Shown piece after piece: positions 1 through 12,700 of a DNA stretch of 64,000 bases. The first letter of the stretch is position 1, and every line of letters starts with the position of its first letter. Source of the DNA: Hydractinia symbiolongicarpus (Eukaryota > Cnidaria > Hydrozoa > Anthoathecata > Hydractiniidae); contig NC_079886.1 in assembly GCF_029227915.1 (NCBI RefSeq), positions 17,214,501 to 17,278,500 of the forward strand. Direction: 5' to 3'. The position numbers were made by a program, and so were the translations under genes. Under the pieces are notes generated by a model that was not told where the DNA came from, searched no databases, and saw only the letters and a program-made list of their open reading frames with translations.

Positions 1-566
1 CATTTTCGAAGCATGTCACCGGCTACTTCTGCGATATTCAACTTAATGATGCCCTGACCTTCAGTTCGTTAATAACATGTGTACAACTTACTTCCTAATC
101 AGTTTATCTTAAAACATAGAGAGCTAGTTGGGACAGAACTATTAACTTAAGAAGTACACCATCGGGAAGGTAGGTCAATAGGACTACAAGGTTAATGACG
201 AAATTTTTTGCCAGCTGAAAAACAAAAAAAATATTGTCGACGCAATACAGACGCAAAACATTTGAAATGTATCTCATGTCAGCAATTTTAATGAAGGTGG
301 GTATTTTAATAGGAATAAATTTGGGCGTAGTCTTTATCACACGCCTTGTTCTACTTCAAACACACGCCAAGCAGAACTGAGCTATTTTAGAGTAATCCCT
401 TACCCAGACTTTACCCAATACGTGTGTGGAGGCGTGCGCGTGCGATCGCACGCCATTCATGACCAAGACTGCTGCCAACTGGCTTATGTTTCGAGATGAA
501 CTCATTAGGTTAGGGCATCATTAGGTTGTATATCGCAGAAGTCGCCGGTGACCTGCTTCAAAAATG
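1..566. mobile_element. Foldback/TIR DNA element, left end cut by window start
   Basis: Bases 1-60 and 507-566 are inverted copies of each other, with 54 of 60 positions matching by eye. The shared core includes CACCGGC and CTTCTGCGATAT. Because the left arm begins at base 1, the element probably continues upstream of the window. The roughly 450-bp centre has no coding region I can support, so it looks like a non-autonomous element. The superfamily is not identifiable because the outer end and target duplication are not both visible. A further GTCACCGG follows at 570-577, so the right arm may also extend a little. Confidence 0.7.
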
Positions 567-1533
567 CGTGTCACCGGCACAGTTTAACATGAAGCAAAAC
601 TGTACAGGAGACTCAATTGTTAGAGTCTTCGCAGAACATCTCTCCTAACAAAACCAAGGGCAGGACTGACTTATTGCCTGCTGTGTCGTGTGGGAGAAAG
701 AACTTCTGGACTTCTTTTAAATATGATATACAATTCGTCGGCAATTACAGCAATGCCGACGCTAATTTTAAGGGCTGTGCTCTATTATCAAAAGCAAATC
801 ATTTCAATATGCTCAATGTGATTGCAAAAATAGATGAAAATAGATTAGAATAACACTCAACACAAAAGAAAAATTGATCCCCAGAATTGTGTTTTAGAGA
901 GAGTGAGAAAATTGAGCACATAAGTGAAGTAAGGTCATAGGTGTTATGTTTTTTTTTAAATGTGTGTTCAGGATGTCATTTGTTAAAGGGATATGGCAAA
1001 TGTTTATATTTTTCTTTCAGTAGCGTTTTTGTAATTTTATAATTCAAGCTTTATATGTTTATGATCGTCTTTCGTAGAAATAAAGTTCGAAATAACTAAA
1101 ATAAAAAATGCTAAATATCGTTGTTAGTCATGCTTCAACTTTTCATAATTTATTTTACAACAATTTTTCGTACCATGGGTTTAAATTTGGTAAAGGAATT
1201 TTGTTCTTACTTTTGCTTCTTGAAAATTAAATTTTTAAAGATCGCTTTAAAGATAGATTAAAGATAGAATTATTGAAGCGTGCGATTCATTGCTCACCTA
1301 CCTGAAATCTTACAAAATGGCCTGTCTGTTTTTTTTCACAGAATCAATAATAATTTACGTAATTGCATAATAAGGCTATGCCATGAATTTCTTTTCCTTC
1401 CATAAAATGGGATATAGAGCCAAAAATTTATAGTGGGCTTTTTAACCACCCTGTGTGTAAACCATTTTCTCTCACCTGATTAGGGTAGTACACTCAAGTA
1501 GGAAAAAACTGAGTTTTTTAGCTAAATGTAAAC
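567..1533. other. Non-coding stretch, no gene recognised
   Basis: AT-rich DNA between the foldback element and the copia LTR. A 78-codon open frame at 617-853 (+) has no recognisable motif and no convincing context, so I do not call it a gene. No tRNA, repeat array or promoter element was recognised. Confidence 0.5.
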
Positions 1534-1749
1534 TGTTAAACTCGCAATATGTGTATGACTAACCTGTAGGTTATATTCACAGTTCTCCTAATAACGCAAC
1601 ACCAAATAAACCCAATTGATTTACACACAACACACTATATATACCACTATTATAAACACAATGATTTCACCAGCAAGATTGGTTCAACACAAGTAAACCC
1701 TACCACCAATTGATTCTTATTAGTAATCGCCTAGAATGGAAGATTAACA
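1534..1749 (-). repeat. 3' LTR of the copia element
   Basis: 216 bp, about 96% identical by eye to the LTR at 6274-6489 (roughly eight substitutions, no indels seen). Confidence 0.9.
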
Positions 1750-1772
1750 ATCTCCCTCTATTTTCTTTTCTG
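1750..1772 (-). other. Polypurine tract next to 3' LTR
   Basis: The minus strand is purine-rich (AGAAAAGAAAATAGAGGGAG) directly upstream of the 3' LTR, the expected plus-strand primer site of an LTR element. Confidence 0.65.
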
Positions 1773-2001
1773 CACGTTGTTCAGTTTATGCTGCTATGGG
1801 AGGAATTTATAGCGACTCCTACTCGCTTAGTGTAGTGGTCCTGGGGAAAAATTGGCTTTTCACCAATGCCCTCTACTATACAAACTTGATCAAAAAGTTA
1901 CCGAAGACTATTCTTTCTTGGGTCCTTAGTTGTGTGATGCCAAGTGCTAAGTGGTGTTTCAGCAATGAATTCTGACATTTGACACAACATTTGATTGGTC
2001 A

Positions 2002-5000
2002 CTAATACTCATCATGACCATTTTGTAGCACATTCACTAGAAGTGTGCTATTTGCTCCTTGCTTTGTTAACACATCTGCTAACTGATGTTTGGTGGGAAT
2101 CCACTTCAATATAACTTCCTTTTGATTGATGCTCTGTCTGAGAGAAGCCATGTCAACTCTTAATCGCTTATCTTCTAAAGCTTTTGTTAAATATGCAGCT
2201 TCATACAAAGATTTGTTATCTGTGTAGCAGAAGATACCTTCTACTCTGTCTTCACAATTTCCATTATTACATTTTTCACCCAGATACATGCATCAATACC
2301 ATTAACAAGGTTTCTGCTGCAAGTGTGCTACGTACAACTCTCTTAATCTTTTTTGACTGCCATGTGATAGGTCTCATGGTGTTCTCAACACCTTTAAGAA
2401 AAACAAAAATTCCACTTTGAGAGCTTCCGTCATGTAGATTTCCAAATGAGGCAACTTCCAAAATTTTAGGCAAATATCAGGATTAAATTTCAACTTCTTT
2501 ACCAATTTATTAGCTCTCATAACATCATCAACATTTGCACGGTTTAACTTTGTGCTTAACTGACAAACATCAATAGAAATATCTGGCCTTGATTGAGAAG
2601 ATATCCCAATTTAATTGACCAGAAATACATTGAAACTTAGATTGCTCTTCATGTGAGAGTTCTTGATGTTTGTTTTTGGTGCTTTGAATCTCAACCTGTT
2701 CCATGCTTGCCACATATTTGCTTTGGTCATACTCAATAGAACTATTGAATTGTTGTACGTTGACTCAAACATCTTTAAAATTACTGCAATACTCTGACCC
2801 AACCCGAAATATTTTTCTAATGGATGCAATGACTTTTACTTGAAAATCTTCTGATCCTCCCCAAAGAAAATCATCAACATGTATTACGATCAATCCTTGA
2901 CAACAGTCATCTTGAACCCAATAAAATAAAGCCTCATCAAATAAAGACATTTTCATTCCCAAACCAATTAACTGTTTCTTTACTCGTAAATGCTAAGCTC
3001 TTGAAACATCAGCAAGGCCATATACTACTTTATTCAATTTCTAAGAAACCCCTATTACGTTTGCTTCTTTTAGGGGCTTTATAATTACTTCTCTATCAAT
3101 CGGGTTACCTTGAAGAAATGCTGTTTTGACATCTAAGGTGTGGCATTCCCATTCGTTAGTTGCTAACATTGTGAGTACAATTCGTAGACTTTCTTTTGAA
3201 AACGTTGGGGAGTCTTTAGTCAGATTTTGAACCTCCTCTTCTTCAAAACCTCTTATGACCAAACAAGCTTTGACAATTTTGTTGCCCTCTATATTTTTTG
3301 TTGTGATTACCCATCTTGTGGATATTGTAGATTGACTTCTGTCTTCAACAGGGGAGAAAACATTGTTGTCTTGCCAGTTGGTTAATTCTTTAAATTTCGC
3401 ATTCAAGACCTCGTCTTCAATAGTTGGTTTTATCGCTAATAATACTTCTTCAGTGTCATTGGCTTCAAAAACTGGTTGCCATTTACTCACACATCTTTTG
3501 AAATCTAACCGATTAATTTCACCTGTGTCTTCATTTTGCACATTTAAACAGCTGCCATATTGCCTGCCTTCTTTTCCTTTTCTACTCACTTTACCTGCTC
3601 TGCTGTGAACTAATCCTTTAATCCACTCACTGTCTGGAGTTAGCTTATAGATGATTCTGGTTTTTACCTTTGGTATTCCTTGAAATAGAGGTATTGCCTT
3701 TTTTTTCATTGACTGTGGTTTCACCTTTTGATGTTTCATTAGATCCTTCCTCTATTGGTTTGTGAATTATCAATGGCTGCATCCTCAGTTACTGGTGCTT
3801 CTCTTACTGGTACTTCCGTAGTATTACTTTCAAGATCAACTATGTCAAAAATTTCGTCTTCTGGTGAAACACAGTTGTCCAACTGCATAGTTGTTACTAC
3901 TGGGCTCTTTTCAGAGTCTTGTGATGGTTTCTGTGAATGTACTACTTGATTTACCTTTTGCAACCGACAAATGTGGACTCTCACATAACTTCCACCATGC
4001 TTGAAAAGTACTTGTTTATTTGGTCCATGCCATTGTTCGGTGTCTTTTCTTTTATAAAAGACTTTGTCTCCAGTTACACTGCACATCATTGTAACACTGG
4101 ACATTATGCCGCAATGCTCTACGTATTCTTTCAGAAGATTCTGCTGCTATGAATGCTCTTCGTGATGCATGCATCACAGCAAAGTTATGGGCCACAGTCT
4201 TACTTGAAACTGTATCATTCATGGCTGGTAACTGATCAGTGAGGATGCAGGGATAGTCATAGTTTTTACCAAAAACAAGCTGGTTTGGTGAAAATCCATT
4301 GTTGTTTGATAAAGAATTCTTGGCACTAATAGCCCAGAAAAGTACTTGATTAGGTGTACATTTTGTATCATCTATAATCTTACTCAGCATTTCCTTAATG
4401 ATACGATTGTGTTGCTCACATAGCCCATTCGACCAAGGACTTTCGGCTGCTGTTGTGGAAAACTCTATGTTAAATTGCTCACACATTTCTTCATACACTT
4501 TATTGATAAATTCTCCTCCATTGTCAGCCAGAAACTTTCTTGGTTGACCAAATCTTGCTAACCAAATTTCAAAGATAATGTCTGTTATCACATCTTTATC
4601 TTTTGTCTTTGTTAACTTTGAAGATGAAAATCTTGTAAAAGTATTTATGATATGAATAAACGACAATGATTGTGAAAGTTGCACTAAATCTAAAGCTACA
4701 CACTGATTGAATTCCGACAACATTGGTAAGCCAACAATAGGACGTGGTCTTGGTTTTCTATACTTAAGGCATACTTTACAAGAGTGTGAGACATTATCAA
4801 TTAATTTCATGATTTCACCCCGGTCTTCTAAAAAGGAATTTGATGCTTTAATAAGAGATTTTAATTTCTCAGCACCTGGATGACAGAACTGACGATGAAG
4901 TTTGACGATCTTGTTTTTTTTTGATTTTTCACTTGCGCATACAAAGGCAACTTGAGAAAGCAAATGATCATAATTATTTTCATCTAAGTCTATTCTGTTG

Positions 5001-5395
5001 TTGTTTAAAGGTATGCAACAGTGACCTGTGGTGGTAAATTTTAAAGGATGGCATTCCCCGAACATTTTAACAGTATCGTTGCTAAAATCTAAAACTGCAT
5101 CTGCTTTTCTTATAGATGTTTGACTCAAAAGCAAAGATATTTCATTGGGTACAACTTCTGTTTCTAGATTAACCTCTTTTGAACTAATGATTACAGGTAA
5201 GATTACTTGTTTTATGAAACAAACTGCTTTGCTATCTCCAAATTTAAATCTTGTTCCATCTGGATACTCTTCTGGCAGTTTATCACTATCAATATTATCA
5301 ATGAAACATTGGTACCAATTCTTACCACAGACTGTTTTGGTACAACCACAGTCTAAAACTGCACATGACAAAGTTTCACCAACAAGGGTTTGCAT
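2002..5395 (-). pseudogene. pol: copia pol (protease-integrase-RT-RNase H), frameshifted
   Basis: Frame 5395-4052 (447 aa) begins with a retroviral-type aspartic protease whose active-site triplet reads D-C-G in LDCGCTKTVCG instead of the usual D-S/T-G. It continues with an integrase: an HHCC zinc region (HRQFCH.. and CKVC) and a DDE core with the second Asp in ADNGGEF, exactly 35 residues before Glu of GLCEQHN. Later frames at 4104-3739 and 3739-3041 carry the start of reverse transcriptase (VKTAFLQG), 2962-2765 carries the catalytic HVDDF box (usually YVDD), and 2473-2276 plus 2289-2002 carry RNase H, ending with a copia-typical PTKHQLADVLTK. The frames do not join, so the element is unlikely to make an intact polyprotein. 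Confidence 0.88.
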
Positions 5396-6221
5396 TTCAC
5401 TTTCTTTAATTTTAGAAAAAATGTAACTTTTGAACGACTCTCTTCCTTTTTTACATCTTCAGACTCCTGATTCTCATAAGAATGGGGACAATTCACAGCC
5501 CAGTGATAAATAGACTGACAAATATTGCACTTTAAAATATTTCCAAATTCATCAGGCGGATTCATTACTCTGTTACTGGATCTGGTTTTCCTCCATCCAT
5601 ATCTTTGATTTGGTGCTGCAGCCCTTCCTCTTTTAAACCGTGAACGCTGATATCCACCTATCCACCACCTGTAATTCTGCTCCGTAGAATCTGCACTTGC
5701 CTGTAAAACAGGCTCTATCTTTACAGCATCATTTGACACAGATGAGGCCATAGTATCACCAAATATTTTCTTTAACTGTAATACCATTGAATCATAGCGC
5801 TCTGGTGTAAGATTAGCGCTTTGTAAAACTCGGTATGCCAAAACTCCATCAGGAAGTTCCATACGGTGAACTTGAATTTTGTGATATAATCTATTAAACT
5901 CTATAAGGTAATCATTCATGCTCATCTCAGAGGGTCGTTTAAATTTTTTAAAGGTTTTAAAAGCCAGGTACGCAGTTTGATTTTCATCCTTTAAGTAAAT
6001 TTGTTTTTCAATCTGCCAGTAATAGCTTTTACTCCAGTTTTGGCACTGATTTGTTCAATTTCCAATTCTAATACTGCTCCTTTAGCTTTTCCTTTCAAAC
6101 CCATGAATATAGCTGGCCCTTGTTTTTCCGCCTTTAGTTCTGTGGGTGGTTGCCATATTTGAACTTTTTTTTCCAGTCTTTGTAACTGGACTCTGTATTC
6201 AATGATAGTGGGGGTACCCAA
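5353..6221 (-). pseudogene. gag: copia gag (capsid and CCHC nucleocapsid), frameshifted
   Basis: Two minus-strand frames, 6221-5991 and 5925-5353, together cover a copia-type Gag. The second frame continues upstream of its first Met in a frame different from 6221-5991, so a frameshift lies near 5990. A zinc knuckle of the form CX2CX4HX4C (CNICQSIYHWAVNC) lies near the C-terminus, preceded by an Arg-rich stretch. Family knowledge: this protein packages element RNA into virus-like particles. The gag frame overlaps the start of the pol frame. The frameshift could be decay or, less likely, programmed. Confidence 0.8.
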
Positions 6222-6259
6222 CTTTTCGACATTACTCTATGATACTTTGCAATTTTATT

Positions 6260-6271
6260 CCTCTGCTACCA
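6260..6271 (-). other. Primer binding site for initiator tRNA-Met
   Basis: On the plus strand these bases read CCTCTGCTACCA, the conserved 3' end of eukaryotic initiator tRNA-Met including CCA. The minus-strand transcript therefore carries the 12-nt complement. It lies two bases inside the 5' LTR, the usual position. Confidence 0.85.
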
Positions 6272-6273
6272 TT

Positions 6274-6489
6274 TGTTAAACTCGCAATTTGTGTATGACT
6301 AACCTGTAGGTTATCTTCACAGTTCTCCTAATAATGCAACACCAAATAAACCCAATTGATTTACACACAACACACTATATATACCACTATTACAAACACA
6401 ATGATTTCACCAGCAAGATTGGTTCAACACAAGTAAACATCACCACCAATTGATTCTTATTAGTAATCGTCTAGAATGGAAGATTAACA
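6274..6489 (-). repeat. 5' LTR of the copia element
   Basis: 216-bp LTR, TGTTAA..TTAACA at its ends, repeated at 1534-1749. It contains a CTATATATACC stretch around 6378-6388 that may serve as a TATA region, although its strand is uncertain. It ends 310 bp before the AAAS start codon and is transcribed away from that gene. Confidence 0.9.
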
Positions 6490-6799
6490 ATTTATTTTAT
6501 TGTAAACTAGCAATGAATATTATCAATATTAGTAGATCATTTACGATACAAACCACCAAATCATATGTTGAAAAATGTATTTTGTTTGCTAAGGTAAAGT
6601 TGGATAACTTATTTTATCATGAAAACTTCGCCTAATCCTACCACATTTCTAAATTAATTATATATTATATATATTAATGTATAATATATTTTATATAAGT
6701 GGGTATTATCCCTCATCTCGTTTTTGAGGGCTAAATGTTTAGAATCATTAAAATGATTAAGTCTAATTTATTAGGCCTAAAGAAAAAAAGTTATCAAGC

Positions 6800-9700
6800 A
6801 TGTCAACCCTTGCTGAGTTTCCACCTCCAGGAAGACAACCAACAATTGGAGAAAGAAACTCAAAACTTGTTTCAACTGATGAAAGCTGTGTTGTAAGTAA
6901 CTCATAATATCAGTGCTAAATTGCTCAGTTTTTTCATTATGCGAGAACTGCCTCTACGTTGCTTCAAAATTAAATCTTTTTATTGCTTAAAGGTACTGTC
7001 CAGTAAAAATATAAGAAAAGTACCGCAAGCGGGCATTTTGTCTGACGAGACTCCAAATATTATTTCGAGGGCTGTCATTGCACGCTACAAAATTGATTTT
7101 TAGGTTGATTTTTAGAACTCAATATTTATTTCTCAAGCATTACAATTAACCTGAAACGATTTACGCGTGTGCCAAGGCATGCACGTGCTATCACACGCCT
7201 CTCCTGAAAAAGACGGTTGTTTTTAATTTACAATCAACTATTCTCATCCGTCAACTTCATTTATCCAAGAAAAATCAATTTCAGGTATTTCTTCACCTTC
7301 TCTGAAGCCAGTATACACCCCCATTTGGGCTTGGATATTCTCTACGTATCCTAGACACGACACAAAATGGTATGACCTGACAAACGCCTTTTCCCAAGTG
7401 GTTATAAACAAACCAACAAAATTGGTATGCCGCATATCGATAAGATCTAAAAATATCATCCTCAAATAAGCTTGGAAATACTATGACAACAGAAATTTCA
7501 GGAGTGCTAGCGACTTACTTGTTAGAAACTTTCTCCTTTTTTTAAGTCCACGGCTTTCCCGATCGTGAAGAGCGACTAACACTCTCCACAAAGTGTTCTT
7601 TAAAATCCCAACCACATTAAAATCTTTGTGCTCTGTTATACATTTCTTATCTAAAACACAATAGAAACCTTGTGCCCAGGCGCTCATTTATAATACAACC
7701 AGTAGAAAAATGTTAGGCAAATTATATAGATACCATATCTAGAAGTATTTTATAGCGTCCATCGTGTTACAGCACAAACACTCAACAGCTAAAAGCATCC
7801 TCTCGCACTTTTCACATAAGCACCACTCACTGTCGTCTATCTGTGTGAGAGAAGCAGCGGGTGATTCTGGTGGGTCTGCTTCATTGTCATTATAAGAGGG
7901 AATTTGTTGTTGTTAATGGGTTGTTCTGGCTCAAACTGAAATTCAATTATGTTTAAATTTCTCTTTGATAAACGTAAAAAAATTCTGTTGGGAATATCAT
8001 TAACTCTTTTTTCTTTATTTCTCTTTCTGCATGCGCCAATCTCTACACGGGGGTAACCCAAAGAATTGCATAAATTGCGCATATTAATGTTTTCACCCAG
8101 TCCTTTTCTGCATTTAAAGTTCAGTAAAGATGGTGATTCAGAATGGCATGGTCAAGTAAACAAATTCAGTTTAAACTTATGAAAGACAATTTTGGTTGTA
8201 TTTAAATACTTTTTTCTTTACTTTTGTACCAAGATGTAACTAATATCAAGTTTCAATTTTTTACCGGACAGTACCTTTAAAAGTATTAACTGTGTTTCAC
8301 AACAACAAGAAAATAATTTTGTTGTTTTTTGGGAAAATGGTAACAACCAATAATATTGGTCAAATTTAATGATGTACAACAGTGGCTCGTTAGAGATAGT
8401 TGAGAACGTCTGTTACTTAGGTGATATGTTGGGCAGTGAAGGGGGTGTTGGAAGAAGTGTTACTTGCAGGATAGGTTCTGCTTGGAAAAAGTTTAGAGAG
8501 TTACTTCCTTTGTTGACTAGCAGAGTCCTGTCAATTGACGCAAAAGGTAAGTTGTATGAGGCCTGTGTAAGAAGTGTTACTTAATTAAAAAATCACTAGT
8601 GTTTGCAAATTAGCCTTGTTACAAAACTTTTTTTTGAATAGGGGGGGGGGGATTTGATAAAGATCCCTTAGATATGCCATTACTTTATTATTCTTTTATT
8701 TTTTTGCGAATGAAAACCCTTTTGGAGATAATGTGGTCGTAGTGTATATGTGACTGGAATGCTTTCTAATAATATGAAAATATTTGCCTAAGTTTCGCAA
8801 AAATTTCTGACTACAAAAGGATTTTTTGTATAGAATAAGGAGGGAATTCCACAAAGAAAACAACACGTGTGCTACACATCGGACGCGTAAATCTATTTCA
8901 GAAAATTTGCGCGTGCGTTTTTACGATTTTTTTTCTGGTTTATTTCACTTTAATCAGTCCCATGAATGTTATTTAAGTGGTGTAAAAGTGCTAAATATGT
9001 TACCAAAACACCTTGGTTCGTTGTAGGAAGTAATTTATAATAGGTAAATACCATATAATTAACTTTAAACAGTGAGCGAAGAGACGCTGACACGTGCTAC
9101 ACGTTGCACTTGTTGCAATTATCTGCCATTTTTTTGTAGTGGTTTTTATCCCCAACCTTGTTCCCAGGTAAAAATGGGAGTCATTTTTTCTTTATTGAGG
9201 TTTTATTTTAAATTAAATTTAGTTTTAAAATAAAATGTTCAACACACATTTAATTTCACACAGACAGAAAAAAACACATTTAATTTAAACATGGGAAAAA
9301 AACACGGCATTTAATTTACTTTTTTAAAACAAATTTAATTTAACCACAAGTGGTTATAAACTGTTTTTAATGATACAGTTGAAGCTGTTTATGTAAAGCG
9401 ATTGATTTTTGGAATACAGTTTTTAATAGGTAAATGCTTAAAGCATAGCCTTAACCGGTGACAGTTACTGAGCTGTAGAAAATTAACTTTTATAAATCCT
9501 TTGTTAATTTTTTTTATTTTACGGGAGTAAAGAGCGTAATTAGCGGGTGTGATGAATGTTGCGCGTGTGTGGGTGTGTGCGCGTCTCATGGAATTCCCTG
9601 AAAAGTATATAAAAAATTACAGCTAAGTGAAAAAACGGTATTCTAACATATGGATACCAAAAAACTAAGTCAAGAAAATGTAGTTTTAACTTCTGGGTAT

Positions 9701-12700
9701 CTTTTTTTATGCATTTTATTATCATGCACTCCAGTTTAGCACCCATTAATTTTACAAATTGTTTTGTGTAATTTTACTGTTTTTGTTAAATTTTTTTAAA
9801 ATGTTACAAATTTAACAGTAGACTCACAAATACAACATTGTTTTTTATGCTTTTTAGATAACTGACTACAGAAGGATTGATTTAACAGATACAACCTCAC
9901 ACACAAAAAGTTTAGCTTGCTTAGAAACTACATGCAAAGCAGCTTTTGTTAACGAAGAACAACATTTGATTGAGAAACTTCAAGAAGAATGGTGAGTTCA
10001 TTAAGCTGATGGTCTTCATATAGTAGAGTAATGTGTTTATTTTTTGAAATTGTCTTCACCTTAGGAATAAAAATGGGTTTTCAGGAGTATTTAAAGAACT
10101 TCAATCTTCAAAAAATGGTATGTGGCTGTTTTTTGCCTTTAATTTTTTAGTTTTTAATTCTGGGTAATGTTTCTTTTATTATCATATTCTGATATTGATT
10201 TTATAGCATTTTGAGACCAGATACAAATACTGTTAAAAAATGGCTACCCTTTCAACTCAAAGTTAACAAAATGCAGGGAATGCATATACTATTTTGCAAG
10301 TCAATGTCAATTACACATCACTGCTACAATATACTTTTAAATTATTAATGAGTCATTTCACAAAACCTAAAAATTTATTTACAACTGTTCCTGACATAAG
10401 GGATAAAATGCATGGCTAGGATACTTACTGACTTTTTTAGTATATCTGTTAGACACATGCATGTGAAATTTTTAGGGCCCATACATCTGAGAGCCTTTGG
10501 CCATTTCTCAAAAATACTTTCTAAAAAACTCTTATGAAATCCTTATAAGGAGGAAATTCATTAGGATTATTCTTAAAACTTGAAAGTCACAACACAACTT
10601 TATTTCGTTGAGAGGAATCATTTCACAGAAAATGTTCTAAAAAACTTTTGTATATTTCGCATCAATAAATCATTTGCGTTAATACGGCAGCCTTCAAATC
10701 GCCAAATTAAATATTTTTACTCAAGGTGCAATGGCTCAGTTGGCTAATGCGTCGTAACGTGAACCCAGTTCTGACTACAACAGGACCGTTGTGTTGATAA
10801 ACACAACCGTACATTATATTTCAACTAAAAAAATGGCTGTTTTAACTATAAACTAAATTTTATTAAATTACATGGTTGTCACTTAAAACAAGAACCTGTA
10901 GAAATGAATTATTAATAAAAAAAATTTTGTATTACATTTGCCATTACCATTAGTTTCGTGAGAATCACTAACAAAGCTTTAGAAGCATCTGCAGAAAAAT
11001 GCAATTCAATTTGAAGAAAGACAAGCATGAATTTTTTAACAGAAGATTTGAAAAAGTAAGCTACCAATTAAGGTTTAAGACAAAATCTTGATAGACTAAG
11101 AAGCTAAATAGTGAGTTTTAACATTAAAATTGTGCTTTTATTTTTAAAATGTAAACATAAATAACAACCATGTCTATTGTTTTTCATCTGAACAAAAAGA
11201 CTTAACTGTTTAAGCTAAAGGTTGTTTCGATCATGACAAAAGCAAAAATAAGTTCAGTCATTTAAACAATCCAAAGAAATCCTAATATTAAACAAACAAA
11301 TAATAAGTTTCATTGGGTGTGTAAAAGTATTTTTTTTAGTATCTGTGTGAATCTAATCTTAACACCTATAACTTTGACAAGAAAAACATTTTTAAATCTG
11401 ATGGAAGAAATATTGAAAATTTAGATTTAAAAAATTCTTTAAAATACTGCTTTTTTGTTAAATGTTATGACAGTAGAAAAAACTTATGATAGAGAATTTT
11501 TAAAACATGGTGCTTTTTTGCTAAGACCTTTCAACGTTTTAGGTCATCACTGTGTTTTATTTTTTTTATATGTTTTAGTTCATACTTCTATAAAATCGCT
11601 GTCATTAGCGCTTCACAATGGATTGGAACTACTAAGCTCCTGGCGTGAAAAAATTATGCCTAAAAAAGTAAGTACTTTTGCCTTACTCCTGGGCTTTTTC
11701 CAGATCAGATATAATTAAAGGGCTGTGCATATTAGAAGGTGGAACATCCTGCCCAATTTCAAAAATAAGAACTTCATTAAAATTGCATCCACATCTTTAA
11801 TACCTCAAATGGTGTGAAGAAATGTATAAAAGTGCAAAAATAGAACATGCTACGTCTTTGAGACTTTCTTACTAAATAATAAACAAAACTTAAAAGTGTT
11901 AACAATGAATGACAAACAAATCCAGTGGCTTAAGATCTGTGCAAGAACTACAAAAATAATTACTTCCACAGTTGTTACACCAACCAGAATTTATTGTTAC
12001 TCATTGTTGAAACAAAGGAACTTATAGTTCTGAACAAAATGTTGCAAAAAAGGGGGCTAGCAAAGAGGAGAAACTGTACTGTATGTATTTATGTATTATA
12101 AAAAAAAAAGAAGTTAAACAGAACATGAATTTATGATAACTTAATTAGTTGTCACACCAACCTGAATATTGCCAATCATTTAAGCAGTTTAAAATTTTAA
12201 TACATCGTGGCTAGAAACAGGACTAGGTGTTGACAGTTGTCTAAAGAAGAAACCACATTTTTCACAAAAAATGGGACTTCAGAGCAAACAAAAAAGGTAT
12301 ATGATTGTTATTTTAAAAGTTGGAAAAAATATATAGCCAAAAGTCTTCTTTGGTTTTTAATGAAGTAGGAACAGCGAACAATAAAGCATATTTAGACATA
12401 GGGTGAGATAAAACGTTTTTTTTTTTTGATAACAACTATCCAAACAAATAAGCTCGATTTCACCCTATTAAAATATTTTATTTTTACTTCTTTGACACTT
12501 GGCTCAGCTGCGCTATTTTTAACTAAAATAAACAATAAGTCAATTGGTTGGTTATATTGCTGTTTTTTAGCAGCAAAAAGTAAAATCGTTTACAGACTGA
12601 CCTGATGCATTATTGTTAATCATTAACCATTAATTGGTTATTATTATTATTATTATTATTCCAAATATTTATACAGGATATAGCCACTTCAGTGTAGGAA

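Larger units (their letters stand above)
1534..6489 (-). mobile_element. Ty1/copia LTR retrotransposon, complete outline, degenerate coding
   Basis: A 4956-bp element read on the minus strand. Direct LTRs lie at 6274-6489 (5' LTR) and 1534-1749 (3' LTR), both bounded TGTTAA..TTAACA. A tRNA-iMet primer site sits 2 bp inside the 5' LTR and a purine-rich tract abuts the 3' LTR. The coding order is gag, protease, integrase, reverse transcriptase, RNase H; integrase before RT defines Ty1/copia. The LTRs differ at about 8 of 216 positions, so the insertion is fairly recent but not new. The coding frame is broken in several places. The 5-bp flanks (TAAAC on the left, ATTTA on the right) are not a target duplication, which suggests recombination between elements or flank change. 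Confidence 0.93.

Noticed and set aside
10723-10790. Candidate tRNA gene
   Set aside because: The A box is good but no cloverleaf can be drawn and the B box is degraded.
10989-11054. Possible extra AAAS exon between AG at 10987-10988 and a GTAAGC
   Set aside because: Exon 3 already joins exon 4 in the right phase, and in the required phase this segment contains a stop.
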